Shown in pieces: positions 27,166-35,432 of a stretch of DNA of 64,000 nucleotides. Location of the stretch: NCBI GenBank assembly GCA_958367245.1, contig CATXEA010000001.1, positions 183,358 through 247,357 on the forward strand, read 5' to 3'. Position 1 is the first letter of the stretch. Each line of letters opens with the position of its first letter. Both the position numbers and the translations under genes were made by a program. The notes beneath the pieces were generated by a model, which was not told the DNA's origin, made no database searches, and saw only the letters and a program-made list of their open reading frames with translations. This DNA is from an uncultured Blautia sp. GTDB lineage: Bacteria > Bacillota > Clostridia > Lachnospirales > Lachnospiraceae.

Positions 27166-28806
27166 ATGATTTCAGCAAATAACATCACTTTACGTGTAGG
27201 AAAAAAAGCCCTCTTCGAAGATGTAAACATCAAATTCACAGAAGGCAACTGTTACGGTCTGATCGGCGCCAACGGCGCAGGTAAATCTACTTTCCTGAAG
27301 ATTCTTGACGGCCGCCTTGAGCCAACCAGTGGTGATGTCGTTATCACACCGGGACAGCGTCTTTCCTTCTTACAGCAGGATCACTTCAAATATGACGCAT
27401 ATCCTGTACTTGACACTGTCATCATGGGAAATAAAAGACTGTATGAAATAATGAAAGAAAAAGAAGCCATCTATGCGAAAGAAGACTTTACAGACGCAGA
27501 CGGTATCCGCGCAAGTGAACTGGAAGGCGAATTTGCAGAGATGAACGGTTGGGAAGCAGAATCCGACGCTGCTACTCTCCTCAACGGTCTTGGCATTGAA
27601 ACAGAATTCCACTATACACAGATGGCAGACCTTACAGGAAGCCAGAAGGTGAAGGTTCTTCTTGCTCAGGCTCTGTTCGGCAACCCGGACATTCTTCTTC
27701 TTGACGAGCCTACCAACCACCTTGACCTCCCGGCTATCGAATGGCTTGAGGAATTCCTCATCAACTTCGAAAATACGGTAATCGTGGTATCCCATGACCG
27801 TTACTTCTTAAACAAAGTATGTACCCATACTGCGGACATCGACTACGGCAAGATTCAGCTTTACGCAGGTAACTACGATTTCTGGTTTGAATCCAGTCAG
27901 CTTCTCATCAAGCAGATGAAAGAAGCCAATAAGAAAAAAGAAGAAAAGATCAAAGAGCTGCAGGAGTTTATCTCCCGATTCAGCGCCAACGCTTCCAAGT
28001 CCAAACAGGCGACTTCCCGTAAGCGCGCCCTCGAAAAAATCCAGCTTGACGATATGCGTCCGTCCAGCCGTAAGTACCCATACATTGATTTCCGTCCAAA
28101 CCGCGAAATCGGAAATGAAGTCCTTATGGTTGAAAATCTCTCCAAGACAATTGACGGCGTAAAGGTACTCGATAACATCTCCTTCACACTGGGACATGAC
28201 GATAAGGTTGCTTTTGTCGGCGCAAACGAGCAGGCAATCACAACATTCTTCAAAATTCTCATGGGCGAAATGGAGCCGGATGAAGGAAATTACAAATGGG
28301 GCGTTACTACTACACAGGCTTATTTCCCGAAAGACAGCACACAGGAATTCGACAATGACCTGACGATCACAGACTGGCTGACACAGTATTCTGAGATTAA
28401 GGATGCTACTTATGTGCGCGGTTTCCTTGGACGTATGCTCTTCCCTGGCGAAGACGGTGTGAAACGTGTCCGTGTTCTTTCCGGTGGTGAGAAGGTTCGT
28501 TGTCTTCTTTCCAAGATGATGATTTCCGGTGCGAACATCCTGCTTCTGGATGAGCCGACCAACCATCTGGATATGGAATCTATCACAGCGCTGAACAACG
28601 GACTGATCAAGTTCCCGGGAGTTATTCTTTTCACCTCCCATGACCACCAGTTCGTACAGACAACTGCCAACCGTATTATGGAAATTCTTCCAAACGGTAC
28701 GCTCATCGACAAGATCACAACTTACGATGAATATCTGGCAAGCGATGAAATGGCTAAGAAACGCCATGTATATGAAGTTAATGAAGAGGATGCAGCAGAC
28801 AACTAA
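27166..28806 (+). CDS. ABC-F family ATPase, YbiT/YkpA-like
   Basis: A 546-aa cytoplasmic protein with two ABC nucleotide-binding domains and no membrane span, the ABC-F layout of ribosome-associated translation factors. Domain 1 has an intact Walker A (GANGAGKST) and Walker B (LLLDEPTNHLD) but a divergent signature LTGSQ. Domain 2 has GANEQAITT in place of the Walker A lysine motif, an intact LSGGE and Walker B. A charged linker (about 250-290) lies between them. The degenerate second Walker A is, to my knowledge, shared by the B. subtilis YkpA branch, so it is not a mutation unique to this gene. Role in translation is inferred from family. Confidence 0.88.
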   Translation: MISANNITLRVGKKALFEDVNIKFTEGNCYGLIGANGAGKSTFLKILDGRLEPTSGDVVITPGQRLSFLQQDHFKYDAYPVLDTVIMGNKRLYEIMKEKEAIYAKEDFTDADGIRASELEGEFAEMNGWEAESDAATLLNGLGIETEFHYTQMADLTGSQKVKVLLAQALFGNPDILLLDEPTNHLDLPAIEWLEEFLINFENTVIVVSHDRYFLNKVCTHTADIDYGKIQLYAGNYDFWFESSQLLIKQMKEANKKKEEKIKELQEFISRFSANASKSKQATSRKRALEKIQLDDMRPSSRKYPYIDFRPNREIGNEVLMVENLSKTIDGVKVLDNISFTLGHDDKVAFVGANEQAITTFFKILMGEMEPDEGNYKWGVTTTQAYFPKDSTQEFDNDLTITDWLTQYSEIKDATYVRGFLGRMLFPGEDGVKRVRVLSGGEKVRCLLSKMMISGANILLLDEPTNHLDMESITALNNGLIKFPGVILFTSHDHQFVQTTANRIMEILPNGTLIDKITTYDEYLASDEMAKKRHVYEVNEEDAADN

Positions 28807-28838
28807 AAAATCTGCCTCTCCCAAAGCAGCCTGAACAT

Positions 28839-28886
28839 AAAAAGAGGTTTCCCGGTAAACAAAAATATTTGCCGGAAAACCTCTTT
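28839..28886. terminator. Bidirectional terminator between the ABC-F gene and ybaK
   Basis: AGAGGTTTCCCGG and CCGGAAAACCTCT pair with one G-T position around an AT-rich loop, flanked by A-runs on the left and T-runs on the right. It serves the converging ABC-F and ybaK genes. Confidence 0.8.
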
Positions 28887-28887
28887 T

Positions 28888-29367
28888 TTATTTAGCCGTA
28901 ATATCCTCAAGCTTGCCGCCTGTCACCTTCAAAAGCTCTTTCACAGGAACCTTCAGTGTCAGTCCGATTCTGCCGCCGCTGACATAAATTTCATCGAAAT
29001 TACCTGCCGAAGCGTCGAATACAGTAGGAAAAGGTTTCTTCATCCCAATAGGACTGCAGCCGCCTCTCACATAACCTGTAATCTTTGTAATATCTTTTAC
29101 ATGAATCATGTCTACAGCTTTTTCGCCCACAGCCTTTGCAGCCGCTTTACGGTCCACTTCTTTTTCGATGGGAACTACAAATACATAAAAGCTTCCGCTT
29201 TTCCCTTCCATTACAAGGGTCTTAAAAGACTGCTCATAGGGAGCTCCTGTAAGATCTGCGCTGTGCATTCCATCCACAAACTCGTCGCAGTCATAAGTCA
29301 GTGTTTCGTATTTTACTTTCTGCCGTTCCAGCATACGCATCGCATTTGTTTTTGCCTCTTTTGCCAT
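28888..29367 (-). CDS. ybaK: YbaK/EbsC-family Cys-tRNA(Pro) deacylase
   Basis: A 159-aa protein of the YbaK family, which removes cysteine mis-attached to tRNA-Pro. Typical family segments are FKTLVMEGK, FYVFVVPIEKEVDRKAAAKA, the GGCSPIGMKK loop and the C-terminal SGGRIGLTLKV. Full length. Last gene of the transglutaminase/DUF4203-like run, 27 bases after the preceding gene. Confidence 0.9.
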   Translation of the reverse strand: MAKEAKTNAMRMLERQKVKYETLTYDCDEFVDGMHSADLTGAPYEQSFKTLVMEGKSGSFYVFVVPIEKEVDRKAAAKAVGEKAVDMIHVKDITKITGYVRGGCSPIGMKKPFPTVFDASAGNFDEIYVSGGRIGLTLKVPVKELLKVTGGKLEDITAK

Positions 29368-29394
29368 TTTAACGCTTCCTTTCTATCTGATGCC

Positions 29395-30132
29395 TTACCG
29401 TCTTCTGCGGCGTTGTGTCACAGGCTCATGTTCTTCAATCAGAGGTTCTAAATCCCCGTCGTCGTCCGGCTCATACACATCCCCGTATTCGTCATATTCC
29501 TCGTCGTCATCCTCGTCCTCCTCATCATCCTCCTCTTTTTTATTGATTGCAAACTGAATCAGAATACCAAGAAGAGAAAAACCAAGACTCATACCAACTC
29601 CAAACGGAAATTCCGCAAGACTGCCCAGCTTTGCAAGAGACATTCCTGCCATTACTCCGCCGATGATACTGGTAGCAACAATCAGAACCTCACGGCAATA
29701 TTTTACTGCCAGAGAGCCAACTCCAACTCCGCATAAAATGCAGACAAAAAATACGGAGGACTTCGTCGGATGGAGGATATAAATACTCAGCGCCCAGCCA
29801 ATACCGGCGCCCAAAAGAAATATACCCGCTTTATAAATCAGAAATGCGATTACTGCAAACAGGATACCGCCAAAAAGCATTGCAGCCGCATAAATTATTT
29901 TGTCCGGACTGCCCAAGGTGTATGCCGCAAAAAATCCAAATGCGCCGCCGACTCCGAATCCGCCCAGCATCATCCAGAAACGCAGCAGACGGTAACCCAA
30001 AATACAGTTCAGGATTCCAAAAACCAAAATAATCCCTAATCCTGTCATTGCTACAAAAGACAATTGCTCCATATTACTCACCCTGTCAGCAATATTCATT
30101 ATTCTTGAAAAAATTTCCATGAATTCTGTCAT
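29395..30132 (-). CDS. DUF4203/TMEM198-like membrane protein with acidic tail
   Basis: A 245-aa protein with about seven hydrophobic spans between residues 25 and 195, rich in glycine (FGVGGAFGFFAAY), followed by a highly acidic cytoplasmic-looking tail (long D/E run, about residues 200-235) and an arginine cluster at the very end. The repeated glycine-rich spans fit the DUF4203 (TMEM198-like) family, whose function in bacteria is unknown. RBS GAGGTG lies before the start. Between a transglutaminase gene and ybaK. Confidence 0.65.
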   Translation of the reverse strand: MTEFMEIFSRIMNIADRVSNMEQLSFVAMTGLGIILVFGILNCILGYRLLRFWMMLGGFGVGGAFGFFAAYTLGSPDKIIYAAAMLFGGILFAVIAFLIYKAGIFLLGAGIGWALSIYILHPTKSSVFFVCILCGVGVGSLAVKYCREVLIVATSIIGGVMAGMSLAKLGSLAEFPFGVGMSLGFSLLGILIQFAINKKEEDDEEDEDDDEEYDEYGDVYEPDDDGDLEPLIEEHEPVTQRRRRR

Positions 30133-30145
30133 ATCATCACCTCAT

Positions 30146-31318
30146 TTAAAACATAAAATACATGGTTTTCAGATTTTCCAGGATTCCGTAATGATAGGAA
30201 ACCTGACCAAGTCCGTAAATATCCATATAATATCTGGCAACTTCTTCAATTCTGTCATTCTCTATCAGATCCTCACAGGCTGCCTGAAACGCATCCTGAT
30301 TTGCAAATTTAAACCGTACCACTGCAGCGCCGTTGTCAAGGCGCAGACGACATAGCTCATAGACCTGTTCTCTGTCATAAGTATCGAAGCATGCGCCATT
30401 CATCACATAGAAGTTTTTGGCTCTCGCCGTACATTCAGGTACAGAAAACTCAGGAGAAGGCGTGTAATTCACTTCATATTCCTCCGGAAACGGACAAAGA
30501 TAATCGTAAATCGTCGTCTTATGTTCTGCAATCAGCACAGCGTCTCCTTCAAGGAAATCCGGCTGGTCTCCATTTGTAGCGTCCACATAATAATACTCCC
30601 CGTCAAGGAGAACCAGATTCCACGCATGTCCTTCCTCACTTTCCGAGGAACTTCCCTCTACATAAATACAGGGCACACCAAGCCTCTCCAGAAGATACTG
30701 TACAGCCCCTGCATATCCTGCGCAGACCGCGCCCTTTTTCCAGAACACACCTGCAATACTCTGGTCGTCTTCAGAAGAAACGTATTCGGTATGGTCAATG
30801 ATATATGTATAGACCGTCTGTACTTTTTCATAATCTCCCGCTCCCTCCGGAATCAGAGCAAGCACATCCTGATAAGCCTGCTCCATAGAGGTGCAGATTA
30901 AAGCTGTCTCTTCTTCATTGTAGCTGTATTCAGGGGAAAACTGGCAGTAATTCCCGCCTGCATAAACGGTTTTGTAAACCTGCTTCCTGTTATGTATCCA
31001 GAAAATCTCAGGATGGTCTTTCAGAACCGCATGATAAACACGGTCCACCTGACTGTCTCCGGAAATAGTCAGGTAAAACTTCTCTTTCCTGTTCCTGACG
31101 CCGTCAAGAAGCTCTCTGTATCCCCGCTTCTCCTCCTCTGTCAAAAGATTGAAATAGTATTCCAGATATCCTTCTTCCTTCTGGACAATTTCTTCTTTTC
31201 GCATTCTGCGCACCTCGGAAGGTCCCCGGACAAGAGTAAACAACCGGATACCTGTCGCAAGCAGTCCGCTGACTGCAAGAATAAGAAAAAGATATCGGAA
31301 AAACTTTTTGATTCTCAT
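30146..31318 (-). CDS. Membrane-anchored transglutaminase-like protein
   Basis: A 390-aa protein with one N-terminal membrane span (about residues 7-30), then a helical region and a transglutaminase-like core. The cysteine-protease-type triad is intact: C199 in GAVCAGYAG, H231 in EEGHAWNLV, D246 in YYVDATNGD. This core often acts as a peptidase or amide cross-linker at the cell surface in Firmicutes. The substrate is unknown. First gene of a three-gene run with a consensus promoter. Confidence 0.85.
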   Translation of the reverse strand: MRIKKFFRYLFLILAVSGLLATGIRLFTLVRGPSEVRRMRKEEIVQKEEGYLEYYFNLLTEEEKRGYRELLDGVRNRKEKFYLTISGDSQVDRVYHAVLKDHPEIFWIHNRKQVYKTVYAGGNYCQFSPEYSYNEEETALICTSMEQAYQDVLALIPEGAGDYEKVQTVYTYIIDHTEYVSSEDDQSIAGVFWKKGAVCAGYAGAVQYLLERLGVPCIYVEGSSSESEEGHAWNLVLLDGEYYYVDATNGDQPDFLEGDAVLIAEHKTTIYDYLCPFPEEYEVNYTPSPEFSVPECTARAKNFYVMNGACFDTYDREQVYELCRLRLDNGAAVVRFKFANQDAFQAACEDLIENDRIEEVARYYMDIYGLGQVSYHYGILENLKTMYFMF

Positions 31319-31348
31319 AAATACTCCTTTATCTCAAGTTTCTTTTTT

Positions 31349-31377
31349 ATTATAGCGACTGTCGGTACGGTTGTAAA
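31349..31377 (-). promoter_or_regulatory. Promoter of the transglutaminase operon
   Basis: On the minus strand: -35 TTTACA (31372-31377), 17-base spacer, perfect -10 TATAAT (31349-31354), 31 bases before the start codon. Confidence 0.7.
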
Positions 31378-31417
31378 CATTTACTTGGCTGCTCCTTTGT
31401 AAATTGTTCCAAAACAG

Positions 31418-31446
31418 TTGCCTTTTTCCCTGTAAAGGGGTAAACT
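31418..31446 (+). promoter_or_regulatory. Possible pduL promoter
   Basis: -35 TTGCCT (31418-31423), 17-base spacer, -10 TAAACT (31441-31446). Matches are moderate. Confidence 0.35.
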
Positions 31447-31491
31447 ATGATAAATTAATGTTTTACAATTTTTCTGTGGAGGAATATTGAG

Positions 31492-32130
31492 ATGAGCATA
31501 AAAATTCCCATCGAGACTTCAGCAAGACACATTCATTTATCCAGAACGGATTTTGAGAAATTATTTGGTCCTGACGCAGAGCTTCATTATATAAAAGAAT
31601 TAAGCCAGCCCGGACAGTATCTCTGCGAAGAACGGGTTACAGTCAAGGGACCGAAAGGCGTATTCGAAAATATGGCGCTCTTAGGTCCCTTCCGTAAAGA
31701 AAGTCAGGTGGAGCTTTCTCTTACGGACACCAGAAAGCTGGGAATTCCCGGTGTGATCCGCCAGTCCGGAGACATTAACGGAACACCGGGCTGTACTCTG
31801 GTCGGTCCTTTTGGGGAAACCGAAATAGAAAAAGGCGTGATTGTTGCCAAACGTCATATCCACATGACGCCCGAAGATGCCCTTACGCTCCGGGTCCATG
31901 ACAATGACGAGGTATTCGTTCTGACGAAAAGCTACGGTCGCGCCCTTATCTATGCAGATGTTGTTGTCCGTGTACATTGGGATTACCGGCTTGCCATGCA
32001 CGTGGATACAGATGAAGCAAACGCTTTTTCCAGTGATGCGGAGCCTTACGGCGTAATTATCAGGCTCTTTGACAGCAATTTCAATACAGATAAATGGATT
32101 GAAGACGTACTGTCCGGAATTAACCGCTGA
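31492..32130 (+). CDS. pduL: PduL-type phosphate acyltransferase
   Basis: A 212-aa enzyme that interconverts acyl-CoA and acyl-phosphate, unrelated in fold to Pta. The two zinc-binding repeats are visible: SARHIHLS near residue 11 and AKRHIHMTPEDA near residue 122, with a closing HVDTDEANA. It has no N-terminal microcompartment-targeting extension and no microcompartment genes nearby, so it may serve as the general phosphotransacetylase that makes acetyl-phosphate from PFOR-derived acetyl-CoA. GGAGG lies 9 bases upstream. Converges with fabH, 4 bases between stops. Confidence 0.92.
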   Translation: MSIKIPIETSARHIHLSRTDFEKLFGPDAELHYIKELSQPGQYLCEERVTVKGPKGVFENMALLGPFRKESQVELSLTDTRKLGIPGVIRQSGDINGTPGCTLVGPFGETEIEKGVIVAKRHIHMTPEDALTLRVHDNDEVFVLTKSYGRALIYADVVVRVHWDYRLAMHVDTDEANAFSSDAEPYGVIIRLFDSNFNTDKWIEDVLSGINR

Positions 32131-32134
32131 ACCT

Positions 32135-33100
32135 TCACCAGTGAAGAAGAGTTCCGCCCCAGGTAAGACCTGCTCCGAAACCTGACATAAGAAGTAAATC
32201 TCCCCGCTCCAGCTTTCCGTTTCTGTTTAATTCATCCAGAAGAAGCGGAATACTGGCAGCGGAGGTATTTCCGTATTTTTCGACATTGACAGGGAATTTC
32301 TCTTCTTCTGTCTGAAGACGTTTGGCTACAGAACTGATAATCCGTTTATTAGCCTGATGAAGAATTACATATTTCACATCTTCTAATTCTTTTTTCCCTT
32401 TTTCAAGAAGCTCGCAGACACATTCCGGAACTGTTTTTACAGCAAATTTAAACACTTCGCTGCCGTCCATGTACAGCAGCCTTTCCGGCTGCGCTTCTGC
32501 TGCAGGAGTATGGGCTCTGGATGATTCGCTTATAAGAACACTGCCCTTTTCTCCGTTGCTGTGCTGGCTGATTTCCAGAATTCCGTCCTCTGCCTCTCCC
32601 ACAACGCAGGCGCCTGCACCGTCGCCAAAAAGAACACAGGTGCTTCTATCCGTCCAGTCTGTGATTCTTGAGATTGTATCAACACCGATAATCAGCGCTT
32701 TCCTGTAAATTCCTGCCCGGATATACGCATGCGCAGTATTAAGAGCATAAATGAAACCGGAACATGCCGCGCTGATATCCATTGACACAGCGCCCTGAAT
32801 TCCCAGAAGACCGCTTACCTGACATGCAACTGTGGGAAAATTACAGCCAGACGAAGACGTTGCCACAAGAACCAGCTCAATCTCCTCCAAAGGGGTTCCC
32901 GCATTTTGAAGCGCATTCTTTCCTGCTTCATATGCAAGAGTTACCGCATTCTCTTTATCATTTACAATGAAACGGCTTCCGATTCCTGTTCTGCTTCGAA
33001 TCCACTCATCACTTGTATCTACATATTTTGACAATTCCTCATTTGTAATCCTGTATACAGGAAGCGCGCTCCCTGTTCCTTCTATCCGTGTTGTTTTCAT
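32135..33100 (-). CDS. fabH: Beta-ketoacyl-ACP synthase III
   Basis: A 321-aa enzyme that starts fatty-acid synthesis by condensing acyl-CoA with malonyl-ACP. The triad C113 (SAACSGF), H248 (LHQAN) and N278 (YGNTSA) is intact. The start at 33100 is chosen over 33214 because the family begins at this methionine and the upstream stretch holds the promoter; the ribosome site is weak (GGATGG). Stand-alone: no other fab gene is adjacent. A FabT-type palindrome lies between promoter and start. Confidence 0.93.
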   Translation of the reverse strand: MKTTRIEGTGSALPVYRITNEELSKYVDTSDEWIRSRTGIGSRFIVNDKENAVTLAYEAGKNALQNAGTPLEEIELVLVATSSSGCNFPTVACQVSGLLGIQGAVSMDISAACSGFIYALNTAHAYIRAGIYRKALIIGVDTISRITDWTDRSTCVLFGDGAGACVVGEAEDGILEISQHSNGEKGSVLISESSRAHTPAAEAQPERLLYMDGSEVFKFAVKTVPECVCELLEKGKKELEDVKYVILHQANKRIISSVAKRLQTEEEKFPVNVEKYGNTSAASIPLLLDELNRNGKLERGDLLLMSGFGAGLTWGGTLLHW

Positions 33101-33118
33101 AGTTAACCATCCATTTAT

Positions 33119-33135
33119 ATTTTGATTATCAAACT
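33119..33135. promoter_or_regulatory. FabT-type operator upstream of fabH
   Basis: The perfect palindrome TTTGATTATCAAA (33121-33133) matches the core of the site bound by FabT, the MarR-family repressor of fatty-acid synthesis in streptococci and relatives. It lies 15 bases downstream of the -10 box, so a bound repressor would block transcription start. Confidence 0.65.
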
Positions 33136-33148
33136 TTATTACTACCAA

Positions 33149-33177
33149 AGTATATGAGGTTTTCAGCAGTTTGTCAA
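33149..33177 (-). promoter_or_regulatory. Promoter of fabH
   Basis: On the minus strand: perfect -35 TTGACA (33172-33177), 17-base spacer, -10 TATACT (33149-33154). Confidence 0.75.
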
Positions 33178-33202
33178 CTGTTTTTTCAGAACCGAAAAAA
33201 AA

Positions 33203-33232
33203 ACAGAACCGCACATAAGTGAACGGTTCTGT
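33203..33232 (-). terminator. Terminator of the NlpC/P60 gene
   Basis: ACAGAACCG (33203-33211) pairs with CGGTTCTGT (33224-33232), with a small inner CAC/GTG stem, followed on the minus strand by a run of about nine Ts. Confidence 0.88.
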
Positions 33233-33241
33233 AAGAATAGT

Positions 33242-35155
33242 TTATTCTGCTTTAAATATCTGGATTTCGTCCTGAGAAAGAACAATTTTGTCATCAAGGA
33301 GGCTGAGAGTCGGTCCAACGAAATCATTATCCGGTTTCATATAATCTCCCGGAAGAACAGGTCCGATGAAATCAGACTGTGTATTCTGGTTGTTTAAAAG
33401 AGCCTGAAGAGGATCTGATACCTGCACATCTGAGAAACCTGCCGCTTCAGTGTTCGCTGCGCCTGCTTCCGGAGCCTGCTGTGTCTGATTGGAATCCGGG
33501 TAGAAAGACGCCTGACGGATGTAGCGGAAGCTTGCGCTGTAAGCTTCTCCTACTGTCACTCCATTCTGACCGGAGGAACAATGTACTGCAATCCAGTCTC
33601 CTGCATCTGTTTTGCCGCAGAGAATTCCCACATGATTATCACTGCCTGCCTCAGGTCCCCTCTGGAAAACAAGATCGCCCGGCTGTGCCTCTGCTTCGCT
33701 GATTACATTTGCCTTATACCATTGGTCAGAAGTACCGTCGCCAATCAGCGCCTGCATAGTCGTATTCTGGTAGCCATTGATTACTGCCCATGTTACAAAA
33801 CCGCTGCAGTCCAGTCCATAAGCGCGCAAAGTCCCCGTGCTGTTGCTTCCGGGAGCGCTCACCTTGTAGACACTGCCCCAGGATGGATTTTCACCCAGAC
33901 TGTTATACTTGCCGCCCCAGAAATATCCGACCTTGCCAACAAGGGAATAGGCTGCTGTAAGCACGTTCACACGTTCTTCTGAAACATCGTCGCCGACACT
34001 CTGGCGCACGAACCCCTTGGCTGCAGTTACTGTAGCGCTTAAGAGCTTACAGTCTGTTTCCACATATTTCTTAAGAACTTTACGGTCTTTGCGGGCAATC
34101 TTATTCTTCTTAATGTAATAATTGATATGGCGGTTGCCATATGTAACCTTCGTAATATTCTTTTTATCCCTTACTACAGGATTCATCATAGCAAAAATCT
34201 TAGCCAGCTCATCCTTGCAGGAAGCGTCAAGTTTATATTCTTTTACACCTTTTTGATTCTGTTCGTAAATATAAATGGCAATAATATCCTGCCAGTTTCT
34301 CACAAGAAGAGTATCCTCAGAGCTGGTCATCCCGCCGTTTCTGTCGCAGGCGTCCTGCAGTTTGTTCTTCTCTTTATATTCTTTTTCGATTGCTTCCATT
34401 ACATCCGCAAAATCATCGGAAAAACTAAGCTGATAATTCTTTTTAAGACTGTTCAGATAGAATTCCTTACCCGCGTGAAGATTGGAAACCATGTTTGTAT
34501 AATATACAGGCTGTCCAATAAGAGGGGGATTGACGTTTGTGCTGTCTGAAATAAACGGATCCGGACTGTCATCAAATGGAAGTTCGTGTTCTGTTTCGTC
34601 AAGCTTCTCAAGTTCAGCCAGTTTCTTTTCTATTTCCTGAAAAAGAGGATAGTTCGTTACAAGAAGCTTCTCCTCTTCTGTAAGCAGATCGTATTCTTTG
34701 CGGATTTTTTCTATTGTCTCTTTATGATCAAGTGTGATTGTTTCAAGCGCCAGCTTGTTAATCTTCTCCATAAGCAGTCGGATTTTATCCTGCACTTCAG
34801 GTGTAGGAGTTACGCTCGGTTCTCCCGGTGTAGGAGTTATACTTGGTTCTCCCGGCGTAGGAGTTACGCTTGGCTCTCCCGGTGTAGGAGTTATACTTGG
34901 CTCTCCCGGCGTAGGGGTCACATCCGGCTCCCCCGGCGTAGGAGTTGGAGGCAGCGGTGTAGGAGTCGGTTCTTCCGGTGTGAGTTCAGGATCTCCGGGT
35001 ACGGAAATAAAATCATCCTCCGGATGATCGGAAAAATCACCTTCCGAACTTAATTCTGCTGTTTCTGCCGCCAGAACTGCTGTTGGCGCTGTAGTAAATA
35101 TCATTCCGGACACTAATGTGATGCATAAGCATCTTGTCAGGTATCTGTTTTTCAT
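33242..35155 (-). CDS. Secreted NlpC/P60 cell-wall hydrolase with Pro/Thr repeat linker
   Basis: A 637-aa exported protein. A signal peptide (residues 1-30, ending TAVLAAETA) is followed by an acidic stretch, a linker of GEP(S/D)(V/I)TPTP repeats (about 75-120), a helical region, an uncharacterised middle part, and an NlpC/P60 peptidase domain (about 405-560). The catalytic cysteine is in YGLDCSGF (near 448), the histidine in DNHVGIL (near 507), then AVHCSS. Such domains cut peptide cross-links in peptidoglycan. A further C-terminal tail of about 80 residues is unassigned. The start at 35155 gives the signal peptide; a possible leader peptide overlaps it. Confidence 0.9.
   Translation of the reverse strand: MKNRYLTRCLCITLVSGMIFTTAPTAVLAAETAELSSEGDFSDHPEDDFISVPGDPELTPEEPTPTPLPPTPTPGEPDVTPTPGEPSITPTPGEPSVTPTPGEPSITPTPGEPSVTPTPEVQDKIRLLMEKINKLALETITLDHKETIEKIRKEYDLLTEEEKLLVTNYPLFQEIEKKLAELEKLDETEHELPFDDSPDPFISDSTNVNPPLIGQPVYYTNMVSNLHAGKEFYLNSLKKNYQLSFSDDFADVMEAIEKEYKEKNKLQDACDRNGGMTSSEDTLLVRNWQDIIAIYIYEQNQKGVKEYKLDASCKDELAKIFAMMNPVVRDKKNITKVTYGNRHINYYIKKNKIARKDRKVLKKYVETDCKLLSATVTAAKGFVRQSVGDDVSEERVNVLTAAYSLVGKVGYFWGGKYNSLGENPSWGSVYKVSAPGSNSTGTLRAYGLDCSGFVTWAVINGYQNTTMQALIGDGTSDQWYKANVISEAEAQPGDLVFQRGPEAGSDNHVGILCGKTDAGDWIAVHCSSGQNGVTVGEAYSASFRYIRQASFYPDSNQTQQAPEAGAANTEAAGFSDVQVSDPLQALLNNQNTQSDFIGPVLPGDYMKPDNDFVGPTLSLLDDKIVLSQDEIQIFKAE
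34800..34934. repeat. Tandem 27-bp repeat coding for GEPS(V/I)TPTP
   Basis: Five head-to-tail copies of a 27-base unit (34800, 34827, 34854, 34881, 34908) code for nine residues each, inside the NlpC/P60 gene. Copies alternate Val and Ile codons, suggesting a 54-base dimer as the duplicated unit. Partial, more diverged copies flank it. Confidence 0.9.
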
Positions 35156-35214
35156 ATTAGAAAGATGCTCCCTTCTTTCATCGAACATCCTTTACGTTTG
35201 TAAAGTACGCGCAT
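35152..35214 (-). CDS. Possible 20-residue leader peptide upstream of the NlpC/P60 gene
   Basis: An ATG at 35214 with GGAG 8 bases before it opens a 20-codon frame whose TGA overlaps the start codon of the NlpC/P60 gene (ATGA). The frame lies in the transcribed leader, and the ribosome-binding region of the main gene is inside it, so translation of one could affect the other. The peptide is basic at first (RVLYKRK). It could be a chance frame. Confidence 0.35.
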   Translation of the reverse strand: MRVLYKRKGCSMKEGSIFLI

Positions 35215-35368
35215 TTGCTTTTCTCCAGTTAAAATATCAACGCACATATTTTAGCACATTTTTTGGAGGAACGCAAGAAAATGAACAAATTAAGCATATA
35301 ATTCATGTTTTTTTCATATTTTTATACTTTTTTAATAAACCCGTTACAACTTTTATGAGGATAAAGAA

Positions 35369-35396
35369 AAAAGAATCCTGCGTACAGGATTCTTTT
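35369..35396 (-). terminator. Terminator of the phospholipase-C-like gene
   Basis: AAAAGAATCCTG (35369-35380) pairs perfectly with CAGGATTCTTTT (35385-35396) around CGTA, with T-runs on the minus strand. Confidence 0.85.
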
Positions 35397-35432
35397 AGAT
35401 ATTTCGGATGTATTTTATGTATCAGAGATTTC

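Noticed and set aside
34734..35053. Repetitive plus-strand frames and a CRISPR-like look at the 27-bp repeats
   Set aside because: The repeats are contiguous with no spacers and are in frame in the NlpC/P60 gene; the antisense frames only mirror them.
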